Shown here piece after piece: positions 48,937 to 58,191 of a DNA stretch of 64,000 nucleotides. Each line of letters begins with the position of its first letter. Position 1 is the first letter of the stretch. The DNA comes from Flavobacteriaceae bacterium (lineage in GTDB: Bacteria; Bacteroidota; Bacteroidia; Flavobacteriales; Flavobacteriaceae): positions 1-64,000 of the forward strand of contig JABXHX010000005.1 in the NCBI GenBank assembly GCA_013373385.1, written 5' to 3'. The notes under the pieces are model-generated. The model was not told where the DNA came from, did not search any database, and saw only the letters and a list, made by a program, of their open reading frames with translations. The position numbers and the translations under genes are program-made.

Positions 48937-50054
48937 AAATAGCGATTATATCACATACAGAGCATTATAAAAATAATGAAGGAATCATTGTAGGGTGGGG
49001 TGCAACAGTTAAAGAAATTGATAAATTACTAGAGGTTGTAGATTCTATTACTCATATAGCTCCATTGCATAAAAGTAACACTCCAGAGAGTGTAATTGCT
49101 TATACTTCAGGTAAAATTAGGTTCATTCCATTGAAACCATCTGGAGGTAAAGGTTTTGAAAAAATATCCATATTAAAAAATTTGTTTTACAACATAAAAC
49201 AAATAAAAAAAGGAATTAAAGATGTAGATTATATTCAGTTTAGAGCACCAACAGGGATTGGTATTTACGTTTTACCATTTTTAAAATTCTTTAGCAGAAA
49301 AAAATATTGGGTAAAATATGCGGGCAATTGGAAAGATAAGCATATGCCATTGGGAAACAGACTACAAAAATGGTGGATTAAAAAAATATTATCACTAAAC
49401 ATCAAGGTTACTGTTAATGGAAAATGGGAAAATGAAAAGACTAATATAATTCCATTTGAAAACCCCTGCTTAGATAAAGATGATAGAAGTTTAGGAAAAC
49501 TAGTAGTTGCCGCTAAAAATGTAAATAAAAAAGTAAACTTATGCTTTGTAGGTGCATTAAATAAGCACAAAGGTGTTCACCTTATTATTGAAGCATTAAA
49601 AAATATTGATTCAGATAGAATTGGTGAAATGCATTTTGTTGGAGATGGAAATGAAAAAAAACTATACCTTAAAGAAGTAAAACAGCTTAAATACAAAACT
49701 ACTTTTCATGGTTTTTTACAAAAGGATAGAGTTAGTGAAATATATGAAAAATCTCATTTTATTTTATTGCCATCAAAAAGCGAAGGCTTTCCAAAAGTGA
49801 TTGGTGAAGCTATGAATTATGGTTGTATTCCTATAGTCTCAGATGTGTCATGTATCAATCAATATGTTGAAGACGGAATTAATGGATTTTTGTTAAGAAA
49901 CCCATTATCTATAAGTTTGGAAAAGAAAATTTTTGAAGCTATGAAATTATCCAATATAGATTTTATTAATTTTATACAGTATAATTATCAATTAGCCGAT
50001 AAGTTTACCTATACACATTATAACCTTAGAATTAAAAATGAAATATTGAACTAA
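48933..50054 (+). CDS. Glycosyltransferase family 4-like protein
   Basis: A 373-residue GT-B protein. NLCFVGALNKHKGVHLIIEAL, MHFVGDGNEKKL and PSKSEGFPKVIGEAMNYGCIPIVSDVSCINQYVEDGINGFLL carry the SEGFPKVIGEAMxxGxxPI signature. The N-terminal domain has YWVKYAGNWKDK and FRAPTGIGIYVLPFL. The start is TTG 48933, overlapping the upstream stop (TTGA). It is followed by the Wzy-like gene after 15 bases. Donor and acceptor unknown. Confidence 0.85.
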   Translation: MKIAIISHTEHYKNNEGIIVGWGATVKEIDKLLEVVDSITHIAPLHKSNTPESVIAYTSGKIRFIPLKPSGGKGFEKISILKNLFYNIKQIKKGIKDVDYIQFRAPTGIGIYVLPFLKFFSRKKYWVKYAGNWKDKHMPLGNRLQKWWIKKILSLNIKVTVNGKWENEKTNIIPFENPCLDKDDRSLGKLVVAAKNVNKKVNLCFVGALNKHKGVHLIIEALKNIDSDRIGEMHFVGDGNEKKLYLKEVKQLKYKTTFHGFLQKDRVSEIYEKSHFILLPSKSEGFPKVIGEAMNYGCIPIVSDVSCINQYVEDGINGFLLRNPLSISLEKKIFEAMKLSNIDFINFIQYNYQLADKFTYTHYNLRIKNEILN

Positions 50055-50069
50055 CCTAAAGCAATAAAG

Positions 50070-51398
50070 TTGATTAAATATATTACAAATAATAGATTAC
50101 TATTTATAGGTGTACATATTCTTATAGGATTTTTATCGACATTTTCTTGGTTTCCTAAGATTTTCGGGATTGCAATTGTAGTTATTTCTGCAATAATCGT
50201 TTTTATTTCTAGTAATAAAAATGAAGAAGCATTTATTTTAGCAGCATACATAGTGGGTGCCGAGGTTTTTATTAGAATGACTAAAGGATTTATTCTTTAC
50301 GAAACAGGAAAATATGGAGTTATTCTGCTTTTAGTAATTGGAATAATAAAAGGAGTTTTTAAGCAAAAATTTGCTATTCAGTATGTATTTTATTTACTAC
50401 TCTTGGCCTTAGGCGTTGTACTAACACAAGTACCATATGGTGAGTCTATACGTAAAGCAGTAGTATTTAATTTAAGTGGTCCTGTTGTTTTAGGAATTGC
50501 AGCGATTTACTTTTATTTAAGACCAATTACTAAAGAGCAATTATTTAATGCTTTATTTTTTATGCTGTTACCATTGTTTTCTATGGTGACCTACCTATAT
50601 TTTAGAACACCAGATTTAAAAGAACTAGTTTTTAATACAGAAGCAAATTTCCAAACATCTGGAGGTTTTGGACCTAATCAAGTAGCAACTGCCATTGGTT
50701 TAGGAATATTTATAATTATTACATTCATGCTAGTTAAGAGAAAGATTTCTGGCTTTTTACTTTTAGATGTGCTATTCTTAATCTATTTTATTTTTAGAGG
50801 CTTGCTAACTTTTTCTAGAGGTGGAATTTTATCTGGTGTAATTGCAATATTTATTTTCTCTTTCTTTTATCTTTTATATCAAAAAGGTTCACTAAAAATA
50901 ATGTTCAAGTATTTAGTAACTGGCATTGTAATAACTTTTGCAATTTGGATGTACACTTCAAATATTACTGAAGGAATGTTAGATAATAGATATGCTGGTA
51001 AAAATGCAAGAGGTGTTGAAAAGAAAGATATTACAACAGGTAGAGCAGGTATTATTAAAGATCAGCTTAATAGTTTTATAGTTCAACCACTGGGAATTGG
51101 TGTAGGAAATGGTAAATACAAAAGACAATTAGACAATGAAAACCAGTTAACTGCTGCCTCACATAACGAAATTGGAAGACTGTTAGAAGAGCATGGTGTT
51201 ATTGGTTTAATAATATTAATTGGTTTGTTAACGGTTCCACTATTTAACTTTTGGTTTTCAAACAATTACCAAAGAGGGTTTATTATTGCTTTTTATGTAT
51301 TGTGGTTTTTAACGATAAACCATTCTGCCATGCGAATTGCTTTTCCTGGATTTATTTATGCGTTAAGCTTAATTATAATTACAGATGAAGAAGCATAA
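50070..51398 (+). CDS. O-antigen ligase/polymerase-like membrane protein (Wzy-like)
   Basis: A 442-residue protein with about 11-12 membrane segments and one larger periplasmic loop (about 300-365: DNRYAGKNARGVEKKDITTGRAGIIKDQLN, then GNGKYKRQLDNENQLTAASHNEIGRLLEEHG), the layout of Wzy polymerases and O-antigen ligases (Wzy_C type). The HNEIGRLLEEHGVIGLI stretch corresponds to the conserved H-x-x-x-L/x-E region of the family. In a locus with a flippase and an initiating transferase, polymerase is the more likely role than ligase. It starts with TTG at 50070. The next gene overlaps by 14 bases. Confidence 0.82.
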   Translation: MIKYITNNRLLFIGVHILIGFLSTFSWFPKIFGIAIVVISAIIVFISSNKNEEAFILAAYIVGAEVFIRMTKGFILYETGKYGVILLLVIGIIKGVFKQKFAIQYVFYLLLLALGVVLTQVPYGESIRKAVVFNLSGPVVLGIAAIYFYLRPITKEQLFNALFFMLLPLFSMVTYLYFRTPDLKELVFNTEANFQTSGGFGPNQVATAIGLGIFIIITFMLVKRKISGFLLLDVLFLIYFIFRGLLTFSRGGILSGVIAIFIFSFFYLLYQKGSLKIMFKYLVTGIVITFAIWMYTSNITEGMLDNRYAGKNARGVEKKDITTGRAGIIKDQLNSFIVQPLGIGVGNGKYKRQLDNENQLTAASHNEIGRLLEEHGVIGLIILIGLLTVPLFNFWFSNNYQRGFIIAFYVLWFLTINHSAMRIAFPGFIYALSLIIITDEEA

Positions 51399-52404
51399 AT
51401 CAGTATTATATATTGGTAATAATTTAGTTCAAAAAACGGGCTATACAATTTCTATGAATATATTATCTGATTTATTTGTTAATGAGGGTATTGATGTTAT
51501 AAAAACTTCACATAGAAAAAATAAAGTCTTAAGAATTTTTGATATGTGCTTTAACTTAATAAAATACAGAAAAAAGGTAGATTATGTATTGATTGATGTT
51601 TTTAGTACTTCAGCTTTTTACTATGCATACATAACCTCGCAATTAGCTAGAATTTTAAACCTAAAATATATTCCAATTTTGCGTGGTGGAAACTTGCCTT
51701 TTCGTTTAGATAGATCTCGTAAAAAATGTCAAGCTATTTTTAATCATTCATTTCAAAATGTATCACCATCAAATTATTTGATGAATGAATTTAAAACGAG
51801 AGGTTTTACAACAATATTAATACCTAATACTATTAAAGTTGAAAACTATATTTTTAAGGAAAGAAAAAAACTGCATCCAAGATTATTATTTGTTCGGGCA
51901 TTTGCCAATATTTACAATCCAACTTTAGCAATAAAAATGTTAGAACACTTAAAAAAAGAATATCCTTCAGCAAAGTTATGTATGGTTGGACCAGACAAAG
52001 ATGGAACTTTACATGAAGTTAAAGATATTGTCAAAGCGCTAAAATTAGAAGCAGATGTTGAGTTTACAGGAGTTCTATCACAAAAGGAATGGCATAAAAA
52101 AGCTGAAGATTTTGATATTTTTATCAATACATCAAATATTGATAATACACCTGTAAGTGTAATAGAAGCGATGGCTTTGGGTTTACCTGTAGTTTCAACA
52201 AATGTAGGAGGTATATCATATTTAATTGAAGATAAGGTTAATGGCTTATTGGTGGCTAAAAATGATGTTAAAGCAATGACATTAGCTATTCAGAGCTTAC
52301 TGGAAGGAAATCATAAAGTTATCCCCAAAAAAGCTAGAAAAAAAGTAGAGCAGTTCAGTTGGAATGTCGTAAAAAATCAATGGATTAATTTACTTTATTC
52401 ATGA
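51385..52404 (+). CDS. Glycosyltransferase family 4-like protein
   Basis: A 339-residue GT-B protein: SVLYIGNNLVQKTGYTISMNIL at the N-terminus, IPILRGGNLPFRL, NVSPSNYLMNEFKTRGF, RLLFVRAFANIYNPTLAIKML, MVGPDKDG, and NTSNIDNTPVSVIEAMALGLPVVSTNVGGISYLI (the DNTPVSxIEAMAxGxPVVST motif). It overlaps the Wzy-like gene by 14 bases and the following gene by 4. Donor unknown. Confidence 0.85.
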   Translation: MKKHKSVLYIGNNLVQKTGYTISMNILSDLFVNEGIDVIKTSHRKNKVLRIFDMCFNLIKYRKKVDYVLIDVFSTSAFYYAYITSQLARILNLKYIPILRGGNLPFRLDRSRKKCQAIFNHSFQNVSPSNYLMNEFKTRGFTTILIPNTIKVENYIFKERKKLHPRLLFVRAFANIYNPTLAIKMLEHLKKEYPSAKLCMVGPDKDGTLHEVKDIVKALKLEADVEFTGVLSQKEWHKKAEDFDIFINTSNIDNTPVSVIEAMALGLPVVSTNVGGISYLIEDKVNGLLVAKNDVKAMTLAIQSLLEGNHKVIPKKARKKVEQFSWNVVKNQWINLLYS

Positions 52405-53723
52405 TGATTAGAAATATCTTTTTAGAAAAATTTGTTTTACCAATAGGTGATGCAATCTTTAATGGAAACTTCTCTAAGAAGTTAAAGTATTGGAGAAAAT
52501 TTAAAGATTATTCTGAGTCAGATTTAGAACACTATCAAGAAGAGAAACTAAGAAGTCAATTAGAATTTGCTATACAAAATGTGAATAGATATAAACATAT
52601 TTCATATTCGTCTGTAGAAACAACAGCACAGCTACTTTCAAAATTTCCAATTTTAACAAAAGACTTTTTAAGAGAGAATCCTAATGAGCTAAAAGTTAAA
52701 ACTAAACAAAAAACCACTAGAGTTTATAGTAGCGGTTCTACTGGAGTAAGTACTTATGTAGAAATGTCTACAAACGACTTAACTTCATTGCAAGCATTAC
52801 AATATCATTTATGGGAATTATGTGGGTATAAAATAGGAGATTCGGTTTTTCAGACAGGAATATCACCCAATAGAACATTTTTTAAAAAATTAAAAGATGT
52901 TTTTTTAGGAGCAATTTATATACCTGCTTTTGCATTAACTCAACGTGATTTAGAATTCATTTGTAATAAACTTACAAAAAAGAATAAATATACTTTAATC
53001 GGTTATCCATCTTCAATTAATGTTATTGCAGCATATGTTTTTGAAAAGAACTTGAAAGTAAGTGCAAAAAGAGTTATTGGCTTAGGTGATACATTGTTTC
53101 CCCACTACAAAAAAAATATTGAGAAAGCTTTTTGTTGTGCTGTTTTTGAAACTTACGGAGCTTCAGAAGGATTTCAAATAGGATTTCAGGTAGATTTAGA
53201 TTTTATGTACCTATTTACACCACAAGTATATCTTGAGTTGTTAGATGATAATAATAACCCAGTAAAAGATGGTGAAATTGGCAATGTCGTAGTTACAAGA
53301 CTAGACAACAAACAAATGCCATTGATTAGATATAGGATAGGAGATTTAGCTATAAAATTGCCAAGAGAGAAATATCCAAAATATAGAAAGTTTAACTTTC
53401 CCTTACTAGAAAAAGTTATTGGAAGAAATACAGATATTGTAGTTTTACCAGACAATCGTAAAATGATTGTGCATTCATTTACAGGTATTTTTGAGTATAT
53501 CGATGAGATTAAACAATTTAAAATTATTCAAAAAGATAGAAAAGGAATTACAATACAATATATTCCTAGTAAAAACTTTACAAAAAAGATATTAGACATT
53601 GTAAAGCAAAAATTACAAGAACATATTTTAGATGATAATTTTTTAATTGATTTTGTTGAAGTAACTTTAATAAAGAGTTCAAAATCAGGTAAACCACAAA
53701 TAATTGAATCTTTTTTAAAATGA
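52401..53723 (+). CDS. CapK/PaaK-like AMP-forming adenylating enzyme
   Basis: A 440-residue protein of the phenylacetate-CoA ligase/CapK group: RVYSSGSTGVSTYVEMS (P-loop-like adenylate motif SSGSTG), FETYGASEGFQIGFQ (ATP-binding ETYGASE) and GNVVVTRLDNKQMPLIRYRIGDL. CapK homologues recur in capsule and exopolysaccharide loci, where their acid substrate is unknown. No phenylacetate pathway gene is near, so catabolism is unlikely. An acyl group transferred to a sugar, or a polymer modification, is possible. Overlap with neighbours is 4 bases on both sides (ATGA). Confidence 0.83.
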   Translation: MMIRNIFLEKFVLPIGDAIFNGNFSKKLKYWRKFKDYSESDLEHYQEEKLRSQLEFAIQNVNRYKHISYSSVETTAQLLSKFPILTKDFLRENPNELKVKTKQKTTRVYSSGSTGVSTYVEMSTNDLTSLQALQYHLWELCGYKIGDSVFQTGISPNRTFFKKLKDVFLGAIYIPAFALTQRDLEFICNKLTKKNKYTLIGYPSSINVIAAYVFEKNLKVSAKRVIGLGDTLFPHYKKNIEKAFCCAVFETYGASEGFQIGFQVDLDFMYLFTPQVYLELLDDNNNPVKDGEIGNVVVTRLDNKQMPLIRYRIGDLAIKLPREKYPKYRKFNFPLLEKVIGRNTDIVVLPDNRKMIVHSFTGIFEYIDEIKQFKIIQKDRKGITIQYIPSKNFTKKILDIVKQKLQEHILDDNFLIDFVEVTLIKSSKSGKPQIIESFLK

Positions 53724-54469
53724 TTGAAGGTTTAGTATCTATTATAACTCCTAGTTATAACTCAGAAAAGTACATCAAAGAGACAATAAAGAGTGTCCAA
53801 AACCAAACCTATACTAATTGGGAATTGCTTATTACTGATGATGGTTCTATTGATGCTACAGTGAAATTAATAGAAGAAGAAATTAAAAGTGATCGTAGAA
53901 TTCATTTATTTCAAATAGAAAATTCTGGACCTGCAATTGCTAGAAATAATTCTATTAAAAATGCTCAAGGTCAATACCTAGCTTTTTTAGATAGTGATGA
54001 TATTTGGTTTGCAAATTTTATAACAACATCAATAAAAAAAATAAAAGAATCAGAAGGTTTTGTTTTTGCATCATATAAAAGAGGTGATGAAGAGACACTA
54101 AAAGAAATATATAAAGATTTTATTGTTCCAAAAAAAGTTAATTACGTAGATATTTTAAAAACAAATTCAATTAGTTGTTTGACTGCTTTTATTGATGTTG
54201 AGAAGTTAGGTAAAGAGTATATGCCAGAAATACTGTATAGGCAAGATATGGGTTTGTGGTTAAAGTATCTAAAAAAAATATCATTTGCTTATGGTATCGA
54301 AGAACCCTTGGCAATTTATAGAATCAGAAGTTCTTCTCATTCAAGAAATAAAAAGAATTTGCTTCTCCCTCAGTGGTATTTTTATAGAAAAGTAGAAAAA
54401 GCATCATTCTTATTATCAGTTTATTATATGATTATTTGGGCACTTAATGGATTTAAAAAGTATAGATAA
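53720..54469 (+). CDS. Glycosyltransferase family 2
   Basis: A 249-residue short GT-A enzyme: LVSIITPSYNSEKYIKETIKSVQNQTYTNWELLITDDGS (start, with the DDGS nucleotide site), GPAIARNNSIKNAQGQYLAFLDSDDIW (LDSDD metal site) and RQDMGLWLKYLKKI (catalytic region, equivalent to ED). Family length and motifs are complete. It is probably one of the repeat-unit transferases. It starts in an ATGA overlap with the CapK-like gene and is followed by a 53-base gap. Confidence 0.9.
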   Translation: MIEGLVSIITPSYNSEKYIKETIKSVQNQTYTNWELLITDDGSIDATVKLIEEEIKSDRRIHLFQIENSGPAIARNNSIKNAQGQYLAFLDSDDIWFANFITTSIKKIKESEGFVFASYKRGDEETLKEIYKDFIVPKKVNYVDILKTNSISCLTAFIDVEKLGKEYMPEILYRQDMGLWLKYLKKISFAYGIEEPLAIYRIRSSSHSRNKKNLLLPQWYFYRKVEKASFLLSVYYMIIWALNGFKKYR

Positions 54470-54522
54470 AAGAAAAATTCATATTTTCTCCTTACATTTA
54501 TCTTATCGATAAAAATAGCTAA

Positions 54523-55908
54523 GTGCCAAAAAAATCTAAATACATTGACATCTCAGAAAGAAAATTACTGCTAAGGGTTTTTGACATAACAGTTATCATT
54601 GTGAGTATTTCTATAGCTTTTTTTTATACGAGTTTTAATTATATAAAAGTTAACAACAACTTAGCCTACCTTTGGTTTTTGGTATTGGCTGTTTATTATT
54701 TACTTTTTGGTGAAGTTTTTCAGCTGTACAATTTAAAAATTTCAAGTAACGGTTTTACTGTGGTTAGAAGTACTTTAATTACAGCATTTGTAACTACTAT
54801 TTTTTATGTTTTTTCACCTTATATAACTCCTTCTTTACCAGAAAACAGGCTTCAAATAGTTGCTTTTTTTTTAATGCTATCTGTACCAGTAATTCTATGG
54901 AGGTTTTTGTATATAAGAATTTTATTTTCGCCCAAATACTTTAAAACTATTATAGTTGTAGGCCATACATCTGTTATTGATAGACTTACCGAATTAAAAC
55001 CATTTACTAGTTTACATAACATTCCTGCTTATGTTTCTAATGAAACCATAGAGGGTTTACAAAATTTTCATGATGTTACTTCTGTTGATTTACGTAAGCT
55101 TATAAAAATGTACCCAGCAATTACAGAAATAGTAATTTCTACATCAGGATTTTCAACCGATGTAGTCAAAGAAATTAATAAGCAACTTATTACGCTTTTT
55201 GAAAAAGGGATAAACATAAAAAGCTTTGAAACTTATTATGAAGAAGTTACAGATAGAATCCCTAAAGAATATTTAACAGATAAATTTTATAAAGAAATTA
55301 ATTTTAGTAAAAATGAAGAAAATTCATTTTACTTGTTTGTAAGAAGAATTACTGAAATTATAATTGCTACTATTGGTCTATTGTTACTAGTCTCAGTGTT
55401 ACCTCTAATTATTATTGGTAATCTATTAGGAAATAGAGGTCCCTTATTCTATGTGCAAGAACGGGTAGGTTTTAAAGGAGATATTTTTAAAATTATTAAA
55501 CTACGCTCTATGGTTAAAAATGCTGAATCTAACGGGGCAGTTTGGGCAGAAAAAAATGACAAAAGAATTACGTTTTTTGGTAAATTTTTAAGAAGAACAC
55601 GTTTAGATGAATCTCCACAGTTTTTCAATGTTTTAAAAGGAGACATGAGCATTATTGGTCCAAGACCAGAGCGACCAGAATTTGTTAATGAATTAGAAAA
55701 AGATATTCCGTTTTATGTAATTAGACACATTGTTAGACCAGGTTTAACGGGATGGGCACAAGTAAATTATCCGTATGCAAATAGTTTTGAAGAACAGGAA
55801 ACTAAGTTACGTTATGATTTGTACTATATTAAAGAGAGAAATGCTTTTCTTGATTTTAAAATCTTAATAAAAACCATTACTACCGTTTTATTTTTTAGAG
55901 GGCAGTAA
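54523..55908 (+). CDS. Polyprenyl glycosylphosphotransferase (repeat-unit initiating sugar transferase)
   Basis: These enzymes transfer a sugar-1-phosphate to undecaprenyl phosphate, starting the repeat unit. The 461-residue product has the WbaP/WcaJ layout: four N-terminal membrane helices (about 10-135), a CoA-binding-like soluble domain (about 140-255), a fifth helix (EIIIATIGLLLLVSVLPLIII) and the bacterial sugar transferase domain with GPLFYVQERVGFKGDIFKIIKLRSM, RRTRLDESPQFFNVLKGDMSIIGPRPERPEF and RPGLTGWAQV. Start is GTG 54523. A TACATTTA at 54493-54500 might give an extra promoter. It is the last gene of the locus and overlaps the convergent DUF4105 gene by 21 bases. Confidence 0.93.
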   Translation: MPKKSKYIDISERKLLLRVFDITVIIVSISIAFFYTSFNYIKVNNNLAYLWFLVLAVYYLLFGEVFQLYNLKISSNGFTVVRSTLITAFVTTIFYVFSPYITPSLPENRLQIVAFFLMLSVPVILWRFLYIRILFSPKYFKTIIVVGHTSVIDRLTELKPFTSLHNIPAYVSNETIEGLQNFHDVTSVDLRKLIKMYPAITEIVISTSGFSTDVVKEINKQLITLFEKGINIKSFETYYEEVTDRIPKEYLTDKFYKEINFSKNEENSFYLFVRRITEIIIATIGLLLLVSVLPLIIIGNLLGNRGPLFYVQERVGFKGDIFKIIKLRSMVKNAESNGAVWAEKNDKRITFFGKFLRRTRLDESPQFFNVLKGDMSIIGPRPERPEFVNELEKDIPFYVIRHIVRPGLTGWAQVNYPYANSFEEQETKLRYDLYYIKERNAFLDFKILIKTITTVLFFRGQ

Positions 55909-57060
55909 GTATTTTACCAATACAACATATCTAACTATTAGCAATAGTAGTAGAGGTAGTATTGCTAAGGAAAACAATTGAATTTTACTAAACCAGATAA
56001 AAGGAATCACTACAAGAAGTACTATCAATATCCAAATGTATTTTTTAATCCAATTATTAGTTTTAGAAAGCATAAAGGCAACAATTAAATTGGGAGCAAA
56101 TGCCCATAAGAAATTAAAATTATTTGGCGTGGTAGAATGATTGGTGAAAAACCACAATAGTAGCACTAAAACACCCAATAATCCTGTAGTAAAGAACAAT
56201 ACAAAATCAAGCCATTTTGTTCTTTTCCTTCTTTTTACATCTTTATAAGTGATGAAAATACCAAGTAAAGAAATAAGGCAGAAAACAAATATCGGACTTA
56301 CAACTGAAGATTTTATTCTTAATTCATCAAATTTTAAAATTGTACGGTCTGTTTTAACAAGGTTTTCAGATTTCCCATCTCTATTTACCGTAGCATTGTT
56401 AAATCCGATATAAACAAAATCTGGTAAGTACATGTGCTCTTTTGCATCTGCTACTTTATCTAATTTACTACCCAATGCCAAATTGATTCCAAAGCTCCCC
56501 CAAGTATTCCAAGGTAATTTTTGGTTCATTAATTGTCGAAAAGATTGTTGAGTATTGATATGATTATCTTTAAATCTTACGTTATCTTTTAAAACTATTT
56601 CAGTAATTTCTCTCAGTTTTGTTGCGCAATTGTTGTAAAAAGGATCGTAAAAGTAAGTTGCGTTTTCTGGTTTGGCATTGTTTTCTAAATATTCAAAAAA
56701 CTGTTGTTTTTCTTTTTGAGTAAGGTTTAAAAGTTGTTCTTTAACCCAACGTTTGTCTTTTTGGTAGCTACGTAAAAAATAATGAAAAGGATACCGTTCT
56801 AATTTATACAACAACCGTCCTTTAGCAAAATTCAAATAAAAATTAGGTGCATTAAAATCAAAAAAACCATAGTTATACACTAAATCAAAATTTGTGTCTT
56901 TAATTCTTATTGCGCTGTGCCCAAAACCTTCGTATAAAATGGTTCCAGGGCCAGCTGTAATGATGCTAACTTCTGCTGTATTGCTCAGCTGTTTATACTG
57001 AGCAACCCCAACTAAGGTAGAAAATAAGAAATAAACTAAAAGAAAGTAATTTTTACGCAT
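55888..57060 (-). CDS. DUF4105 domain membrane protein
   Basis: A 390-residue product with an N-terminal signal (MRKNYFLLVYFLFSTLVGVAQ), a periplasmic DUF4105 domain (about 25-245: EVSIITAGPGTILYEGFGHSAIRI, VYNYGFFDFNAPNFYLNFAKGRL, FYDPFYNNCATKLREI), and five C-terminal membrane segments (about 250-390). The H and C residues in GFGHSAIRI and NNCATKL recall a papain-like/NlpC-type His-Cys pair, but the activity is not established. It is widely found in Bacteroidota. It ends 21 bases inside the plus-strand transferase gene and starts 3 bases after the PorV-family gene, so the two form an operon. Confidence 0.85.
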   Translation of the reverse strand: MRKNYFLLVYFLFSTLVGVAQYKQLSNTAEVSIITAGPGTILYEGFGHSAIRIKDTNFDLVYNYGFFDFNAPNFYLNFAKGRLLYKLERYPFHYFLRSYQKDKRWVKEQLLNLTQKEKQQFFEYLENNAKPENATYFYDPFYNNCATKLREITEIVLKDNVRFKDNHINTQQSFRQLMNQKLPWNTWGSFGINLALGSKLDKVADAKEHMYLPDFVYIGFNNATVNRDGKSENLVKTDRTILKFDELRIKSSVVSPIFVFCLISLLGIFITYKDVKRRKRTKWLDFVLFFTTGLLGVLVLLLWFFTNHSTTPNNFNFLWAFAPNLIVAFMLSKTNNWIKKYIWILIVLLVVIPFIWFSKIQLFSLAILPLLLLLIVRYVVLVKYLLPSKK

Positions 57061-57063
57061 ATA

Positions 57064-58134
57064 TTAGTTTCTAAAGAATTGATAATCAATTTTTATCGAA
57101 AAAATATTTGAATATTTTCCGTTACCAGTATTGCCAATATTTGTTAAGGCATAATCTACAGAAATTCCGTTATAGGTAAAACCTACACCAAAGTTAGGTT
57201 GCACAGCAATACTTTTACTCCCATCAAACTGTGTGGTTTTTTGAATATTACCTGCACCAACACGTAAAAACACCAAATTAGTATAGTCTAATTCAAAGCC
57301 TATAGTTGGTTCAATACTTACAAAGTTCGTAGCAAAAACATCGTTTGTTTTTGCAAAGCGCATGTGTAAATCTATTTCTGACAAGAGGTGAAAATCTCTA
57401 CCAAAACTAAACTTTCTTGCAATTCCTAATTGAACTTTAGGCTTTGTAATTTCAGTAGTTTCTGGTAACTCTTGATTTTGACCCGGAATAGAATTTTTTA
57501 TTTTATCAAATTCTTCTTGATTGACACTCCAGGTATTGTAAGTCGTGGTAATATCTCTTATAACAAGACCATAGCTCCAATTGTTCTTTGTGTACTGAAT
57601 TCCTGCATCAAACCCAAAACCCCAAGCACTAGCAAAATCACCAATAATTCTTCTAATCACTTTTGCATTTACTCCAAACTGAATGTTTTTGTGCATCAAT
57701 TTTTTAGCATACGAAAGGTTAAAGGCATAATCGGCTGTAGAAAATAAACGGATTCTATTAAAATTTATATTTCCCTGGTTGTCAATTAATTCTGTAGTGT
57801 TTAAGATATCATCAACCCCAAAACGTACAATAGAAACGCCGATAGCACTATACTTATCAATGGGCATCGCAGCGGCGGCAAAATTATAATTGGCAATTCC
57901 GGCAAAATAAGAAGCGTGCATTAACGAGCCCTGATAATCTTCTATTGCAACCAAACCAGCAGGATTCCAATAAGTCGCATTTACATCGTTTGTGGTGGCA
58001 GTTACCGATTTACTCATGCCTAAAGCTCTAGCATCTACACCAATGTTTAAAAATTCATTTGAATAGTTACGAACAGTTTGTGCAACTATTTGAGTTGAGC
58101 CAATAATTAGTAAAAGAAAATAAAGCTTTTTCAA
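57064..58134 (-). CDS. PorV/PorQ family outer-membrane protein
   Basis: A 356-residue FadL-like outer-membrane barrel protein: signal peptide ending IVAQ, then NEFLNIGVDARALGMSKSVTATTNDVNATYWNPAGL, the conserved entry of the PorV/PorQ family used by the type IX secretion system, followed by barrel strands (VIRRIIGDFASAWGFGFDAGIQYT) and a final strand ending in KIDYQFFRN (aromatic C-terminus). Family members act as shuttle or attachment proteins for T9SS cargo, but distant paralogues need not. No other T9SS gene is in the window. Cotranscribed with the downstream DUF4105 gene. Confidence 0.87.
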   Translation of the reverse strand: MKKLYFLLLIIGSTQIVAQTVRNYSNEFLNIGVDARALGMSKSVTATTNDVNATYWNPAGLVAIEDYQGSLMHASYFAGIANYNFAAAAMPIDKYSAIGVSIVRFGVDDILNTTELIDNQGNINFNRIRLFSTADYAFNLSYAKKLMHKNIQFGVNAKVIRRIIGDFASAWGFGFDAGIQYTKNNWSYGLVIRDITTTYNTWSVNQEEFDKIKNSIPGQNQELPETTEITKPKVQLGIARKFSFGRDFHLLSEIDLHMRFAKTNDVFATNFVSIEPTIGFELDYTNLVFLRVGAGNIQKTTQFDGSKSIAVQPNFGVGFTYNGISVDYALTNIGNTGNGKYSNIFSIKIDYQFFRN

Positions 58135-58191
58135 AGTAAAAAATTGATAATTACAAATATCTAAAATCTTACTGTAATAACTAGGCTTAGA

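Noticed and set aside
52401..53723. Phenylacetate catabolism gene
   Set aside because: No other paa gene is nearby and the gene is translationally coupled to glycosyltransferases.
32818..55908. Horizontally acquired genomic island with mobility genes
   Set aside because: No integrase, transposase, tRNA-edge or terminal repeats are seen; only the base composition suggests exchange.
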